Positions 28,851 to 36,909 of a DNA stretch of 64,000 nt are shown here, one piece after another; position 1 is the first letter of the stretch, and each line of letters starts with the position of its first letter. The notes under the pieces were generated by a model, which was not told where the DNA came from, ran no database searches, and saw nothing but the letters and a program-made list of their open reading frames with translations. The stretch is taken from NCBI GenBank assembly GCA_963766375.1, contig CAVXZG010000001.1, forward strand, positions 1 to 64,000. Reading direction: 5' to 3'. A program made the position numbers and the translations under genes. This DNA is from AC-32 sp963766375. GTDB taxonomy: Bacteria; Actinomycetota; Thermoleophilia; Gaiellales; Gaiellaceae.

Positions 28851-29305
28851 TGCGGCAGCCAGGCGTCGGGGTCGGCCGCGATCAGCGCGACCTCGTCGGG
28901 CAGCTTCCCGCTTGCGAGGTCGGCGAGCGTGACGGTCTCGAGCACGGCGCGCAGGTTCGCGCGCACGGCCACCCAGGCGTCACGTAGCGGCTCCGCCGCT
29001 CCCGCGTACTCGACGTCTTCGGGCCGCTGGCCCCGTACGTTGGCAATTGGGCCTTCGACCGCGCGGATCACGTCGGCGAGCGTGATCTCCTCCGGCCCCT
29101 TCGCGAGCCAGTAGCCGCCCTCCGCGCCGCGCTGGCTCTGGACGAGGCCGGCGTGCTTGAGGTCGAGCAGGATGTTCTCGAGGAACTTAAGCGGGATCTT
29201 TTGAGCCCGGGCGATCCGGTCGCCCTTTTGCGGCACGCCGCTCGCCGCTGCTGCGAGCTCCGCGCTCGCGCGCAGGGCGTAGTCCACTTTCGCCGAGACC
29301 CGCAT
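28847..29305 (-). CDS. Rrf2-family transcriptional regulator (CymR-like)
   Basis: 152 residues from ATG 29305. The winged helix-turn-helix is MRVSAKVDYALRASAELA, then DRIARAQKIPLKFLENILLD and VQSQRGAEGGYWLAKGPEEI, the Rrf2 hallmark. It has no Cys residues, so it cannot bind an Fe-S cluster like IscR and is closer to CymR, the cysteine-metabolism repressor that works with cysteine synthase. Convergent placement against the sulfate operon supports a sulfur role. The frame is continuous with the diguanylate cyclase upstream, so the two appear as one 621-codon ORF; see findings. Confidence 0.88.
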   Translation of the reverse strand: MRVSAKVDYALRASAELAAAASGVPQKGDRIARAQKIPLKFLENILLDLKHAGLVQSQRGAEGGYWLAKGPEEITLADVIRAVEGPIANVRGQRPEDVEYAGAAEPLRDAWVAVRANLRAVLETVTLADLASGKLPDEVALIAADPDAWLPH

Positions 29306-30712
29306 CGTTCGTGATTTTGGCACGCGCCTTCTTCTTGGGCGGCGCGGTCTTGGCCTCGGGCTCGGCTGGACGCCGTCGGCGGCGACAACGCGGTTCTTGC
29401 CGGCCCGCTTTGCCTCGTAGAGCGCCTCGTCCGCGGCGGCGATGAGCTGTTCCGCCGACGTCAGGTCGCCCTTGACCGCTACGCCGAAGCTCGCCGTCAC
29501 CTTCAGCAGGCGGCCGTCCGGAAGCTCCGCACGCGCCTTCGAGATCGCGAGACGAAGGCGTTTCGCCAGCTGGGTGGCTCCCTTGAGGTCGCTCTCGGGA
29601 ACGAGCACCACGAACTCTTCGCCGCCGTAGCGCGCGGCCAGGTCGATTTGGCGGACGCCGGAGCCGAGCACCTCGCCGATCGTGCGCAGGACCGCGTCGC
29701 CGGCCAGGTGGCCGTGCGTGTCGTTCACCTTCTTGAAGTCGTCGAGGTCGAGCAGCACGAGAGCGAGGGAGTCGCCGATCCGGTGAGCGCGACGCCACTC
29801 GAGCGCGAGCTCCTCGTCGAAGGAGCGACGGTTTGCGATCCCGGTGAGAGCGTCGGTCGTCGCCTGCGAGGCCACCCGGCGGAAGTCGCCGAGCATGCGC
29901 AGAAGCGGGCCCGCGAACAGCAGCGCGACGAGCACGAGCAGTCCGAAGGAACCGATCGCCGCGTAGCGGACTCGGTGGGTGTACGGGGCTACGGTTGCCT
30001 CGATCAAGTGCTCCGGCCGAAGCGCCAGGAGACGGATGCCACCCGCGTCCGGGATGCGCGTGGCCACCGAGCGGTACCGCTCGCCCTGGAGGCGTACGGT
30101 CCGGTCGCGGGTCGAGAACGAAATGCCCGTGCCGACCAGCCGGCCTCGCCGGACGAGCGCCAGGCGGTCGCCGCGGGCGTGGGGCGCGTCGCGCGTGAGG
30201 CGAGCGCTGAGCCGCTGGCCGAGCGTCTCGACAGCGACGACCTTGCCGATGCGACGTCCGTCCACGGTCAACCAGACGGAACGCTCGAGGACGTTCTTCG
30301 GCGGGGCTGCTCCGATGCGGTGCTGGTTGGGGAAGAAGAACGAAATACCCGGCTCGCTCGCGGCGATCCGCGCGAGCACGGCCGGGCGCTTGGCGACGAA
30401 CGCGCGCTGAACGTTCTCCGAGCCGGCGAGATCGGCCGCCCGAGTCGAGACCTCGTCGCCGAGCCGGCTCAGCTCCCCTAGACCGGTCTGGAGTTGCGCG
30501 CGCAGGGCCGAGTCTGCATGGGCGCGCTCGTTGCGAAGGGCGTTGGCTTCCAGGATGCGGACGGTCGAGGCGACCGGGATTGCACCCACCACGAGGACGC
30601 CAAGCAGGAGCTGGATGCCGGCCCGGCGGGCGACGGGTGGCTTGGGTCGGCGCCGCCGACGGGCCTTTTCCTGATCCGGGGCAACGCCGGCGGCTGAGGC
30701 CGCAGTGCTCAT
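29306..30712 (-). CDS. Membrane-bound diguanylate cyclase (GGDEF)
   Basis: Makes c-di-GMP. It starts at ATG 30712 with a basic cytoplasmic leader (KARRRRRPKPP), a transmembrane helix (LLLGVLVVGAIPVASTV), an extracytoplasmic sensor of about 190 residues, and a second helix (AAIGSFGLLVLVALLFAGPLL). The GGDEF domain follows: TTDALTGIANRRSF, LLDLDDFKKVNDTHGHLAGD and the active-site loop RYGGEEFVVLVPE. No RXXD inhibitory site is evident before the loop. No stop codon occurs before the Rrf2 start in this frame; the last ~20 codons use rare AGA, AGG and CCA, suggesting a lost base, so the true end is uncertain. Confidence 0.85.
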
Positions 30713-30773
30713 CTAGCGGTTATCGGCTCGACAAACGGCCTGCTTGAGCCGGAGCGCTGGCCCAAACGGGTGG

Positions 30774-31952
30774 TTAGAACTCCTTGTCGAGCGGCCCGGA
30801 TTCGGTAATCGTGTTCGTAGGCGGCGACCAGATCATCGCTGCGCCCGTCGGGTTCTCTTTGACGAGCCCGCTGAGCGTCCCGAGGACGATCTTGACCGTG
30901 TTGCCGCTCGCAGTCATCACCGAGAAGCGGAAGTCCGCCGTGTGCGAGTAGTCGCCTCCGAGATTGACGAATCCGAGTGGGAGCAACATCGCCCCGGTGG
31001 AGGCGTTACGGACGGTCAGCACGTCGTTCTTGGCGTTGTCCTGGAAATGGACGGTGACGAGCGTCGCGCCGCCGTTCCAGCCCGCAAGGACCGACGCCGG
31101 ATCCACCGCTCCCGCGAACGTGAAGGTGATCGAGTCGCCACTCTCGGCCCTCCCTGCCTTGCTGCCGCTGTTCTGGGTCTGCACGTCCGTCGCCGCGGGC
31201 ATCACGGGCGGTGGGGGTGGAGGAGGCGCCGGCGGTCCAGGAGGCGGGGGCCCCGGAGGAGGCGAAGGTGGGGGTGGAGGTGGAGCAGGCGGTCCGGGAG
31301 GCGGAGGCGAGGGTGGGGGTGGGCTAGGCGGTGGCGGAGGACCAGGCGGCAGGCGGAGGGGGAGGCACGGTCGCAGGCGGAGGCGGAGGCGGAGGCGGAG
31401 GAGGCGGCGGAGGAGGCGGGGAGGAGGCGGCGGAGGCGGGGGAGGCGGCGGAGGCGGAGGAGGAACCGGAGCGGGAGGGGCCGTCTCGGAGGTGCTCAGA
31501 GGAATGGTGCTCGGATTGACCGGCGAGGAGTGAGCAGGATCTGTGCCAGAGACGGCTCCGCGTCCGTGGTCATTGCCGCCGGAACCGTGGGGCGAGCCGG
31601 TCCCCGCGGAGGCGCTGATCAGCGCCCGCTCGCGGATGAGCCTGATCTCTCGCACGATTCGGGGCCTCACGGTTGCCGCCACCACTGTGTCGGCCGCGCC
31701 GTTGGCGTTGCGACCCCCGTTACCGCCCCCGCTGCCGCGGTTGGCGATCTCGGCGCCGAAGGCAACGTCGCGCGCGCGGCCATCGCCGCCGCCGGCGACT
31801 GAGACCTCGGCGAAGATGGGCAGCCCGATCGTCAGCCACATCAGCGTCACGAGCGGCAGCGCAAGCGCGACCGGCGCGAAGCGGGTCCGTCGCAGCCGCC
31901 CGGCGCGAGGCGCCGGCAGCCGCCGAGGTCGATCGATGTACGAGTGCCGCAT
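30774..31952 (-). CDS. Proline-rich cell-surface protein
   Basis: 392 residues from ATG 31952, with AAGGA 6 nt upstream. A basic start (MRHSYIDRPRRLPAPRAGR) leads to a transmembrane or signal segment (FAPVALALPLVTLMWLTIGL), a Gly/Asn-rich stretch, then about 110 residues of proline-rich linker. The C-terminal ~130 residues (GDSITFTFAGAVDPASVLAG to the end) look like a beta-sandwich domain. Inside the polyproline run is a segment rich in Arg-Leu repeats, the same DNA repeat read in another frame, so two compensating indels are likely. Probably an anchored wall-spanning protein; function unknown. Confidence 0.7.
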   Translation of the reverse strand: MRHSYIDRPRRLPAPRAGRLRRTRFAPVALALPLVTLMWLTIGLPIFAEVSVAGGGDGRARDVAFGAEIANRGSGGGNGGRNANGAADTVVAATVRPRIVREIRLIRERALISASAGTGSPHGSGGNDHGRGAVSGTDPAHSSPVNPSTIPLSTSETAPPAPVPPPPPPPPPPPPPPPRLLRRLLRLRLRLRLRPCLPLRLPPGPPPPPSPPPPSPPPPGPPAPPPPPPSPPPGPPPPGPPAPPPPPPPVMPAATDVQTQNSGSKAGRAESGDSITFTFAGAVDPASVLAGWNGGATLVTVHFQDNAKNDVLTVRNASTGAMLLPLGFVNLGGDYSHTADFRFSVMTASGNTVKIVLGTLSGLVKENPTGAAMIWSPPTNTITESGPLDKEF

Positions 31953-32013
31953 CGTCCTTCTTTCGCCGCAGTTCCGCATACGTAGGCTAGGTCGGTTTTT
32001 ACTCCCGACAGCC

Positions 32014-32049
32014 CCCCGGAAAGGGGATCCCCAGGCCCCCTTTTCGGGG
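32014..32049. repeat. GC-rich inverted repeat upstream of surface-protein gene
   Basis: CCCCGGAAAGGGG (32014-32026) and CCCCTTTTCGGGG (32037-32049) form an imperfect inverted repeat. Each half is itself nearly palindromic. It lies about 60 bp upstream of the minus-strand surface-protein start and just before the accD promoter. A similar element occurs at 35772-35786. Confidence 0.45.
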
Positions 32050-32081
32050 ATTCCTCCCGGCACGGCCGTCTGCTCCGGCGT

Positions 32082-32087
32082 TACGCT
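32082..32087 (+). promoter_or_regulatory. Leaderless -10 box for the carboxylase beta subunit
   Basis: TACGCT ends seven bases before GTG 32094, so the predicted transcript begins exactly at the start codon. Confidence 0.55.
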
Positions 32088-32093
32088 CGCCTC

Positions 32094-33659
32094 GTGTCGA
32101 CTGAGATGGACTCGACCGAGGCCAAGCGCCGCAGGCTCGAAGAGCTGCGGGAGAAGGCTCTGCACGCCGGCAGCGAGAGCGCCGTCGAGCGGCAACGCTC
32201 ACAGGGCAGGCTGCTCGCGCGCGAGCGCGCGGAGAAGCTCCTCGACCCCGGTTCGTTCGTCGAGCTCGACCGCTACGTGCGCCACCGCGAAGCCGAGTTC
32301 GGCATGCGCGAGAAGCGGCCCTACGGCGATGCGGTCGTGACCGGCTACGGGACGATCTTCGGACGCAAGGTCTTCGTCTTCTCACAGGACTTCACGGTCT
32401 TCGGCGGCAGCCTCTCGGAGGTCTTCGCCGAGAAGATCTGCAAGGTGATGGACCTGGCCGCGAAGCTCGGCTGTCCCGTGATCGGGATCAACGACTCCGG
32501 CGGCGCCCGCATTCAGGAGGGCGTGGTCTCGCTCGCCGGCTATGCCGAGATCTTCTGGCGGAACGTCCAGTGCTCGGGGGTGATCCCGCAGATCAGCCTG
32601 GTCATGGGCCCCTGCGCCGGCGGCGCGGTCTACTCGCCGGCGATCACCGACTTCGTCCTGATGGTCGAGGGCAGCTCGTACATGTTCATCACCGGCCCTG
32701 ATGTCGTGAAGACCGTGACCGGTGAGGAGGTGAGCTTCGAGGAGCTCGGAGGTGCGCTCACGCACGCGACCAAGTCGGGCGTGGCTCACCTCGTCGCCCC
32801 TGACGAGGAAGCGTGCCTGGAGGACGCGCGCTACCTGCTCTCGTTTCTGCCGCAGAACAACGTCGACCCGCCGCCGTACTCCGAGCCGTCGGACCCGCTG
32901 AGCCGGGAGGATGCCGAGCTCGACACGCTGGTGCCCGACGACCCAGCGAAGCCGTACGACATGAAAGAGGTCGTCCGGCGCGTCTTCGACGAGGGCGAGT
33001 TCCTGGAGGTACACGAGCGCTGGGCCGAGAACATCGTCTGCGGCTTCGCGCGCCTAAACGGTCACCCCGTTGGTGTCGTGGGCAACCAGCCGCGCGCTCT
33101 GGCCGGGGTGCTCGACATCGACTCGTCGGTGAAGGCGGCCCGGTTCGTTCGGACCTGCGACGCCTTCAACATTCCGCTGGTCACGTTCGTGGACGTGCCC
33201 GGCTTCCTGCCCGGGACGGCGCAGGAGTGGGGCGGGATCATCCGGCACGGCGCCAAGCTGCTCTACGCGTACGCGGAGGCGACGGTGCCCAAGCTCGCGG
33301 TGATCACACGCAAGGCCTACGGCGGCGCCTACGACGTGATGAGCTCGAAGCACATCCGTGCCGATTTCAACTTCGCCTGGCCGACCGCCGAGGTGGCGGT
33401 GATGGGGCCGGAGGGGGCGGTCAACATCATCTTCCGCAAGGAGCTCGAGGCAGCCGAGGACACGGAGGCTCGGCGCGCAGAGTTGATCGACGACTACCGC
33501 GAGCGCTTCGCCAATCCGTACGTGGCCGCCGAGCGGGGCTACGTGGACGATGTGATCGAGCCTCGGCGCACCCGGCCCGTGCTCGCCGACGCGTTGGAGA
33601 CCGCGCTCACCAAGCGAGAGCGCCGCCCGCCCCGAAAGCACGGGAACATTCCGCTTTAG
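32094..33659 (+). CDS. Acyl-CoA carboxylase carboxyltransferase (beta) subunit
   Basis: 521 residues, the AccD/PccB type. It transfers CO2 from carboxybiotin to acetyl- or propionyl-CoA. The N-terminal crotonase half has GINDSGGARIQEGVVSL and GPCAGGAVYSPAITDF; the C-terminal half has FVDVPGFLPGTAQEWGGIIRHGAKLLYAYAE and VITRKAYGGAYDVMSSKHIRAD. These oxyanion-hole glycine pairs are intact. Short-chain specificity (propionyl or acetyl) is likely, but residue-level prediction is not safe. The biotin-bearing partner is at 37662-39431. Confidence 0.94.
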   Translation: MSTEMDSTEAKRRRLEELREKALHAGSESAVERQRSQGRLLARERAEKLLDPGSFVELDRYVRHREAEFGMREKRPYGDAVVTGYGTIFGRKVFVFSQDFTVFGGSLSEVFAEKICKVMDLAAKLGCPVIGINDSGGARIQEGVVSLAGYAEIFWRNVQCSGVIPQISLVMGPCAGGAVYSPAITDFVLMVEGSSYMFITGPDVVKTVTGEEVSFEELGGALTHATKSGVAHLVAPDEEACLEDARYLLSFLPQNNVDPPPYSEPSDPLSREDAELDTLVPDDPAKPYDMKEVVRRVFDEGEFLEVHERWAENIVCGFARLNGHPVGVVGNQPRALAGVLDIDSSVKAARFVRTCDAFNIPLVTFVDVPGFLPGTAQEWGGIIRHGAKLLYAYAEATVPKLAVITRKAYGGAYDVMSSKHIRADFNFAWPTAEVAVMGPEGAVNIIFRKELEAAEDTEARRAELIDDYRERFANPYVAAERGYVDDVIEPRRTRPVLADALETALTKRERRPPRKHGNIPL

Positions 33660-33767
33660 CGGCTAGGGGCTACGGTCCCTTAGTTCGGTTCGCCCGGCCT
33701 CCTCCCCGAGGCGAGCGTATCGCCGAAAAGCGCACCCATGGGTGTCGATTTCGTGTCGAATGTGGAC

Positions 33768-35580
33768 TCAGGAGGCGAGAGCTGCGGTGGCGGGCGGCGT
33801 TTCGTGGAGCGCGAGCTCGTCGGCCAGTGCGGCGACGATCTCCGGGTCGAACTGCGAACCCGCGCAGCGCTCGAGCTCTGCGACCGCCTGCTCGGGCGCA
33901 ACCCGGCGACGATAGACGCGCTCGGAAGTCATCGCGTCGTAGGCGTCGGCGACGAAGATGATGCGCGCGCCGAGCGGGATCCGATCGCCCGGCAGGCCGT
34001 CCGGGTAGCCGCTGCCGTCCCAGCGCTCGTGGTGGTGAAGGACCCAGTCGGCCACCGGGTCCACGCCGAGGCTCTCGAGCATCCGGAACCCGATCTGCGG
34101 GTGGCGCTCGAGCACCATCCGCTCCGGCTCGGTGAGCGGGCCCGGCTTGCGCAGGATCTCCTCGGGGATCGCGAGCTTGCCGAGGTCGTGCAGGCTGGCG
34201 GCGAGCCGGGTGAGCTCGATCTCTTCGTCGGCGAGGCCCAGCCGACGCGCCGTGCGCGCTGCGAGGTCGGCGACGCGCTGCGAGTGGCTGCCGGTGTACA
34301 CGTCGCGGGCGTCCACGGCGCGCGCGAGGCTCGCGGCAGCGCGGAAGCGCGCCGCTCGATCGGGGCCGCTCGCCAGCCTCTTGAGCTCCGCCAGCTCGAT
34401 CACGTCGGGCCGGTAGGCGCGGACGCGGTTCTTGCCGTACTCCTTGGCCCAGTAGAGGGCGCTGTCGGCGAGCCGGACCAGCTCGTCGCGCTCCTCGGCA
34501 TGCTGCGGCGAGGTGGCGACCCCGACGCTCACCGTGACGGAGCCGACCTGCTCGAGCTTCAGCGCTGCGATCCGGTCGACGACCGATTCTGCCGCGACCA
34601 GAGCAGCGTGCTCGTCGGAGCCCGGGAGCAGCAGCGCGAACTCGTCGCCGCCGAGACGGAAGGCCTCGCCTGTCTGACGCAGGCGCGCCGCGAGCTGCGA
34701 CAGCATGCGGTCGCCCGCCGGATGGCCGAAGCGATCGTTGATCCGCTTGAAGTCGTCGACGTCGATCAGGCAGAGGCTGAGCGGGAGACGACGCTTCGTG
34801 CGCGTACCGCAGCTCCCGCTCAAGGCGTTCGTGGAAGTGCCGGTGGTTGCCGAGGCCGGTCAGCGGATCCGTCAGGGCCAGCCGCATGGCCCGGAGGGCG
34901 CCGACGATCGCGCGCTGGTAGAGCTGGATCGCGAGCAGGGGGCCGACGAGCGCCACGGACAGGAACGGGGAGCGCTGCCAGAGCACGACCAGCATCAGCG
35001 CGGCAGAGGCCATCAGCGAGAACGGGACGATCGTCCAGCGGATGTTCGTGCGCGCGAGCGCGAAGACCGAGCGGCGCGAGCTCACGGCGACGACCGCCGT
35101 GATCAGGATCAGGTTGACGATGTACTGGGCTGAGGCGGCGGCACCAACGCGCGCCAGGACGCCGCCTGCGCCTTCTCCGTGCAGCGGAGCCGAGACGATT
35201 CCAGCCGCCGTGGCGGCCAGCGCGAGCACCGAAACGTTGTAGGCGATTCGGATAGGCGGTCGCCGCTCGAGCAGCTGGGTGATCGCCGGCGCCAGAAAGA
35301 CGACCATCAGCCCTGCGGCCCAGCCGAAGAGGACGATTGAAGCAACCCCGAAGACAAACGAAAGCGAGACGCCGCCGGTGTCCACTCCTTCAACCGGCAC
35401 CGGGAAGCGGTCGGCGAGCGTCGAGGCACTCATGAGCGCAGCCAGCCCGAGCAGAGTCGCTGCCTTGTGCGGCGTGATCGCGAACGAGGCGGCTGCGGCG
35501 CACGCAACGCCGAGGCCCGCGGCGCACACGGGCACGAGGACTGCCAGAAGCCGCGGCGGCGGCAAGGCGCGGCGAGTCAC
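33768..35580 (-). CDS. Membrane GGDEF plus HD-GYP c-di-GMP enzyme (frame break)
   Basis: About 604 residues after joining two frames near 34795. The N-terminus (about 1-235) has seven or more hydrophobic segments resembling a MASE-type sensor. The GGDEF domain has LTDPLTGLGNHRHF, LCLIDVDDFKRINDRFGHPAGD and an intact FRLGGDEFALLLPG. The HD-GYP phosphodiesterase domain follows with AASLHDLGKLAIPEEIL, HHHERWDGSGYPDGLPGD and ARIIFVADAYDAMTSERVYR. Having both intact motifs implies synthesis and degradation, or one regulating the other. The start GTG 35580 lies 7 nt after a 38-codon membrane gene, suggesting an operon. Confidence 0.88.
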
Positions 35581-35587
35581 TTTGGGG

Positions 35588-35704
35588 CTACCAGTACAGG
35601 TTGTAGCCGGACAGGGAGCCTTCGAAGCCGAGACCGCCGAGCGTCACGAGAACAAGCGCGAGGATGGCGGCAAGGACTACGAGGCGGGGCTTCCAGTGCA
35701 ACAT
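35588..35704 (-). CDS. Small membrane protein, 38 aa
   Basis: ATG 35704 is preceded by GGGGAGG at a good spacing. The product has a short basic start (MLHWKPR), one transmembrane helix (LVVLAAILALVLVTLGGLG) and an aromatic tail ending GYNLYW. The stop is 7 nt before the GGDEF/HD-GYP gene, so it is probably co-transcribed and could be a membrane partner of that sensor. The strong ribosome binding site and clean signal-anchor make it likely real; function unknown. Confidence 0.65.
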   Translation of the reverse strand: MLHWKPRLVVLAAILALVLVTLGGLGFEGSLSGYNLYW

Positions 35705-35771
35705 CGTCGACCTCCCCACAACGTATTTAAGGACGCCGCCGATTGTCTAACTCCTGCAAACGGGCGACTAT

Positions 35772-35786
35772 CCCCCGGAAGGGGGG
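35772..35786. repeat. CCCCCGGAAGGGGGG palindromic element
   Basis: A near-palindrome that shares the core CCCCGGAA(A)GGGG with 32014-32026. It lies 68 bp upstream of the 38-codon gene and downstream of the NlpC/P60 stop, so it may be an operator or a terminator. Confidence 0.4.
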
Positions 35787-35812
35787 TTCTGGCTTTCTCG
35801 TCCGGGTGCGGG

Positions 35813-36874
35813 CTAGGTTGCCAGGCCGGCTTCGGCGAGAGGCCGGCGGCCCCAGGCGAATTGCTGCCGGTACCAACCGGTGAGCGGGCTCACTGAGACG
35901 CCCTGCCCGGAGGAGTGGATCATCCAGCCCGCGCCGAGGTAAATGCCGGTGTGCCCGATCGAGCCCGACTGTGAGCGCGTGCCGTTGGGGCCGAAGAAGA
36001 GCACGTCCCCGGGCGCGAGCTTCGCGAACGTAATGCGCCTGGTCTTCGGCACCTCGCCGCTCATCTGGTAGGTCGTGCGCCCCTTGATCGCGGCAGCCAG
36101 CGCCGTGCCGCCGGGGTAGGCCTGAAGCTTGTAGACGCGCCAAACGAAGCCGGAGCAGTCGAAGCCGCCCGGCGCGCTGATGCCGAACGGAGCCTCGGCG
36201 AGCTCGCTCGTCCCGCCCCAGACGTACGGGAAGCCGATGAACCGAACCGCCGTGTTGAGCACGCGCTTCTGCCAGAAGCCGAGCTGCGGGAGCGTGAACG
36301 CGGTGGCTGCGTCCTGGGCGTATTCCTGCTCCCAGCCCTTGAAATGGAGGATCTTCGCGACCGAATAGGCCGTCTCGGCACGGCTCACGGGGTCGCTGGG
36401 CAGAAGCTCGAGGTTGTCCTGCTTGAGAGGATGGTCGGTTCGGAGGCCGAGAAGGCGAGCCACGCTTTCGGTTCCGAAGCGGGACGGGACGGTGAGGCCG
36501 GCCGCGAGCGCGCCGTCCGTAAAGGCAGTCGCGGCGTCGGAAAGCTGGAGCGAGCGCACGAGCCGGGCGTCGAGCTGCGCCACCGTCACGGGGGCTGTGG
36601 GGTTCGCGGCGGCCGCTGCCGGCTGTTTGGTGAGGCCGGCGACGAGCGTGGCGAGCTCACCCTGCGTCAGGGTGTCGCCGGCGCGGAAGGCCGCGACCGT
36701 CTTCGCCATCAGGCCGTGGGAAACGACGTAGCGGATATGAGCCTGCGCCCAGGTGGTGGTCGGCGCCGGGCCGCTCGTGCCACGGGACTTTCCGGGGTCG
36801 CCGATCTTCACCGCGAGGGCGGAGGGGGCGGCGAGTAGCGCGCAGCAGACGGCTAGGACCAGGAAGCGGCTCAT
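35813..36874 (-). CDS. Secreted NlpC/P60 peptidoglycan hydrolase
   Basis: 353 residues. A signal peptide (MSRFLVLAVCCALLAAPSALA) is followed by a region of SLH-like repeats (WAQAHIRYVVSHGLMAKT; DTLTQGELATLVAGL; DPVSRAETAYSVAKIL). The C-terminal NlpC/P60 domain has the catalytic Cys in GGFDCSGFVWRVYKL and His in IGHTGIYLGAGWMIHSSGQG. It is expected to cleave peptide stems of the cell wall outside the membrane. The next gene upstream on the same strand is pgsA. Confidence 0.92.
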   Translation of the reverse strand: MSRFLVLAVCCALLAAPSALAVKIGDPGKSRGTSGPAPTTTWAQAHIRYVVSHGLMAKTVAAFRAGDTLTQGELATLVAGLTKQPAAAAANPTAPVTVAQLDARLVRSLQLSDAATAFTDGALAAGLTVPSRFGTESVARLLGLRTDHPLKQDNLELLPSDPVSRAETAYSVAKILHFKGWEQEYAQDAATAFTLPQLGFWQKRVLNTAVRFIGFPYVWGGTSELAEAPFGISAPGGFDCSGFVWRVYKLQAYPGGTALAAAIKGRTTYQMSGEVPKTRRITFAKLAPGDVLFFGPNGTRSQSGSIGHTGIYLGAGWMIHSSGQGVSVSPLTGWYRQQFAWGRRPLAEAGLAT

Positions 36875-36909
36875 CCCGCACTTCGTATCGTCCAGGTGTC
36901 GCTGCGGCT

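Noticed and set aside
30713..30773. c-di-GMP riboswitch upstream of the diguanylate cyclase
   Set aside because: I looked for the GEMM core (GCAAACC-type and GGGACGCAAAGCC) and did not find it.
31200..31490. CRISPR array or tandem-repeat locus
   Set aside because: The repeat is codon-level polyproline coding with no spacers and no cas genes anywhere in the window.
31953..32195. Upstream extension of the proline-rich protein to 473 codons
   Set aside because: The extension overlaps the carboxylase promoter and start. ATG 31952 has a proper ribosome binding site and starts the membrane segment.
35720..35749. Promoter TAGACA-18-TACGTT for the 38-codon gene
   Set aside because: The predicted start would fall within the ribosome binding site, so the spacing does not work.
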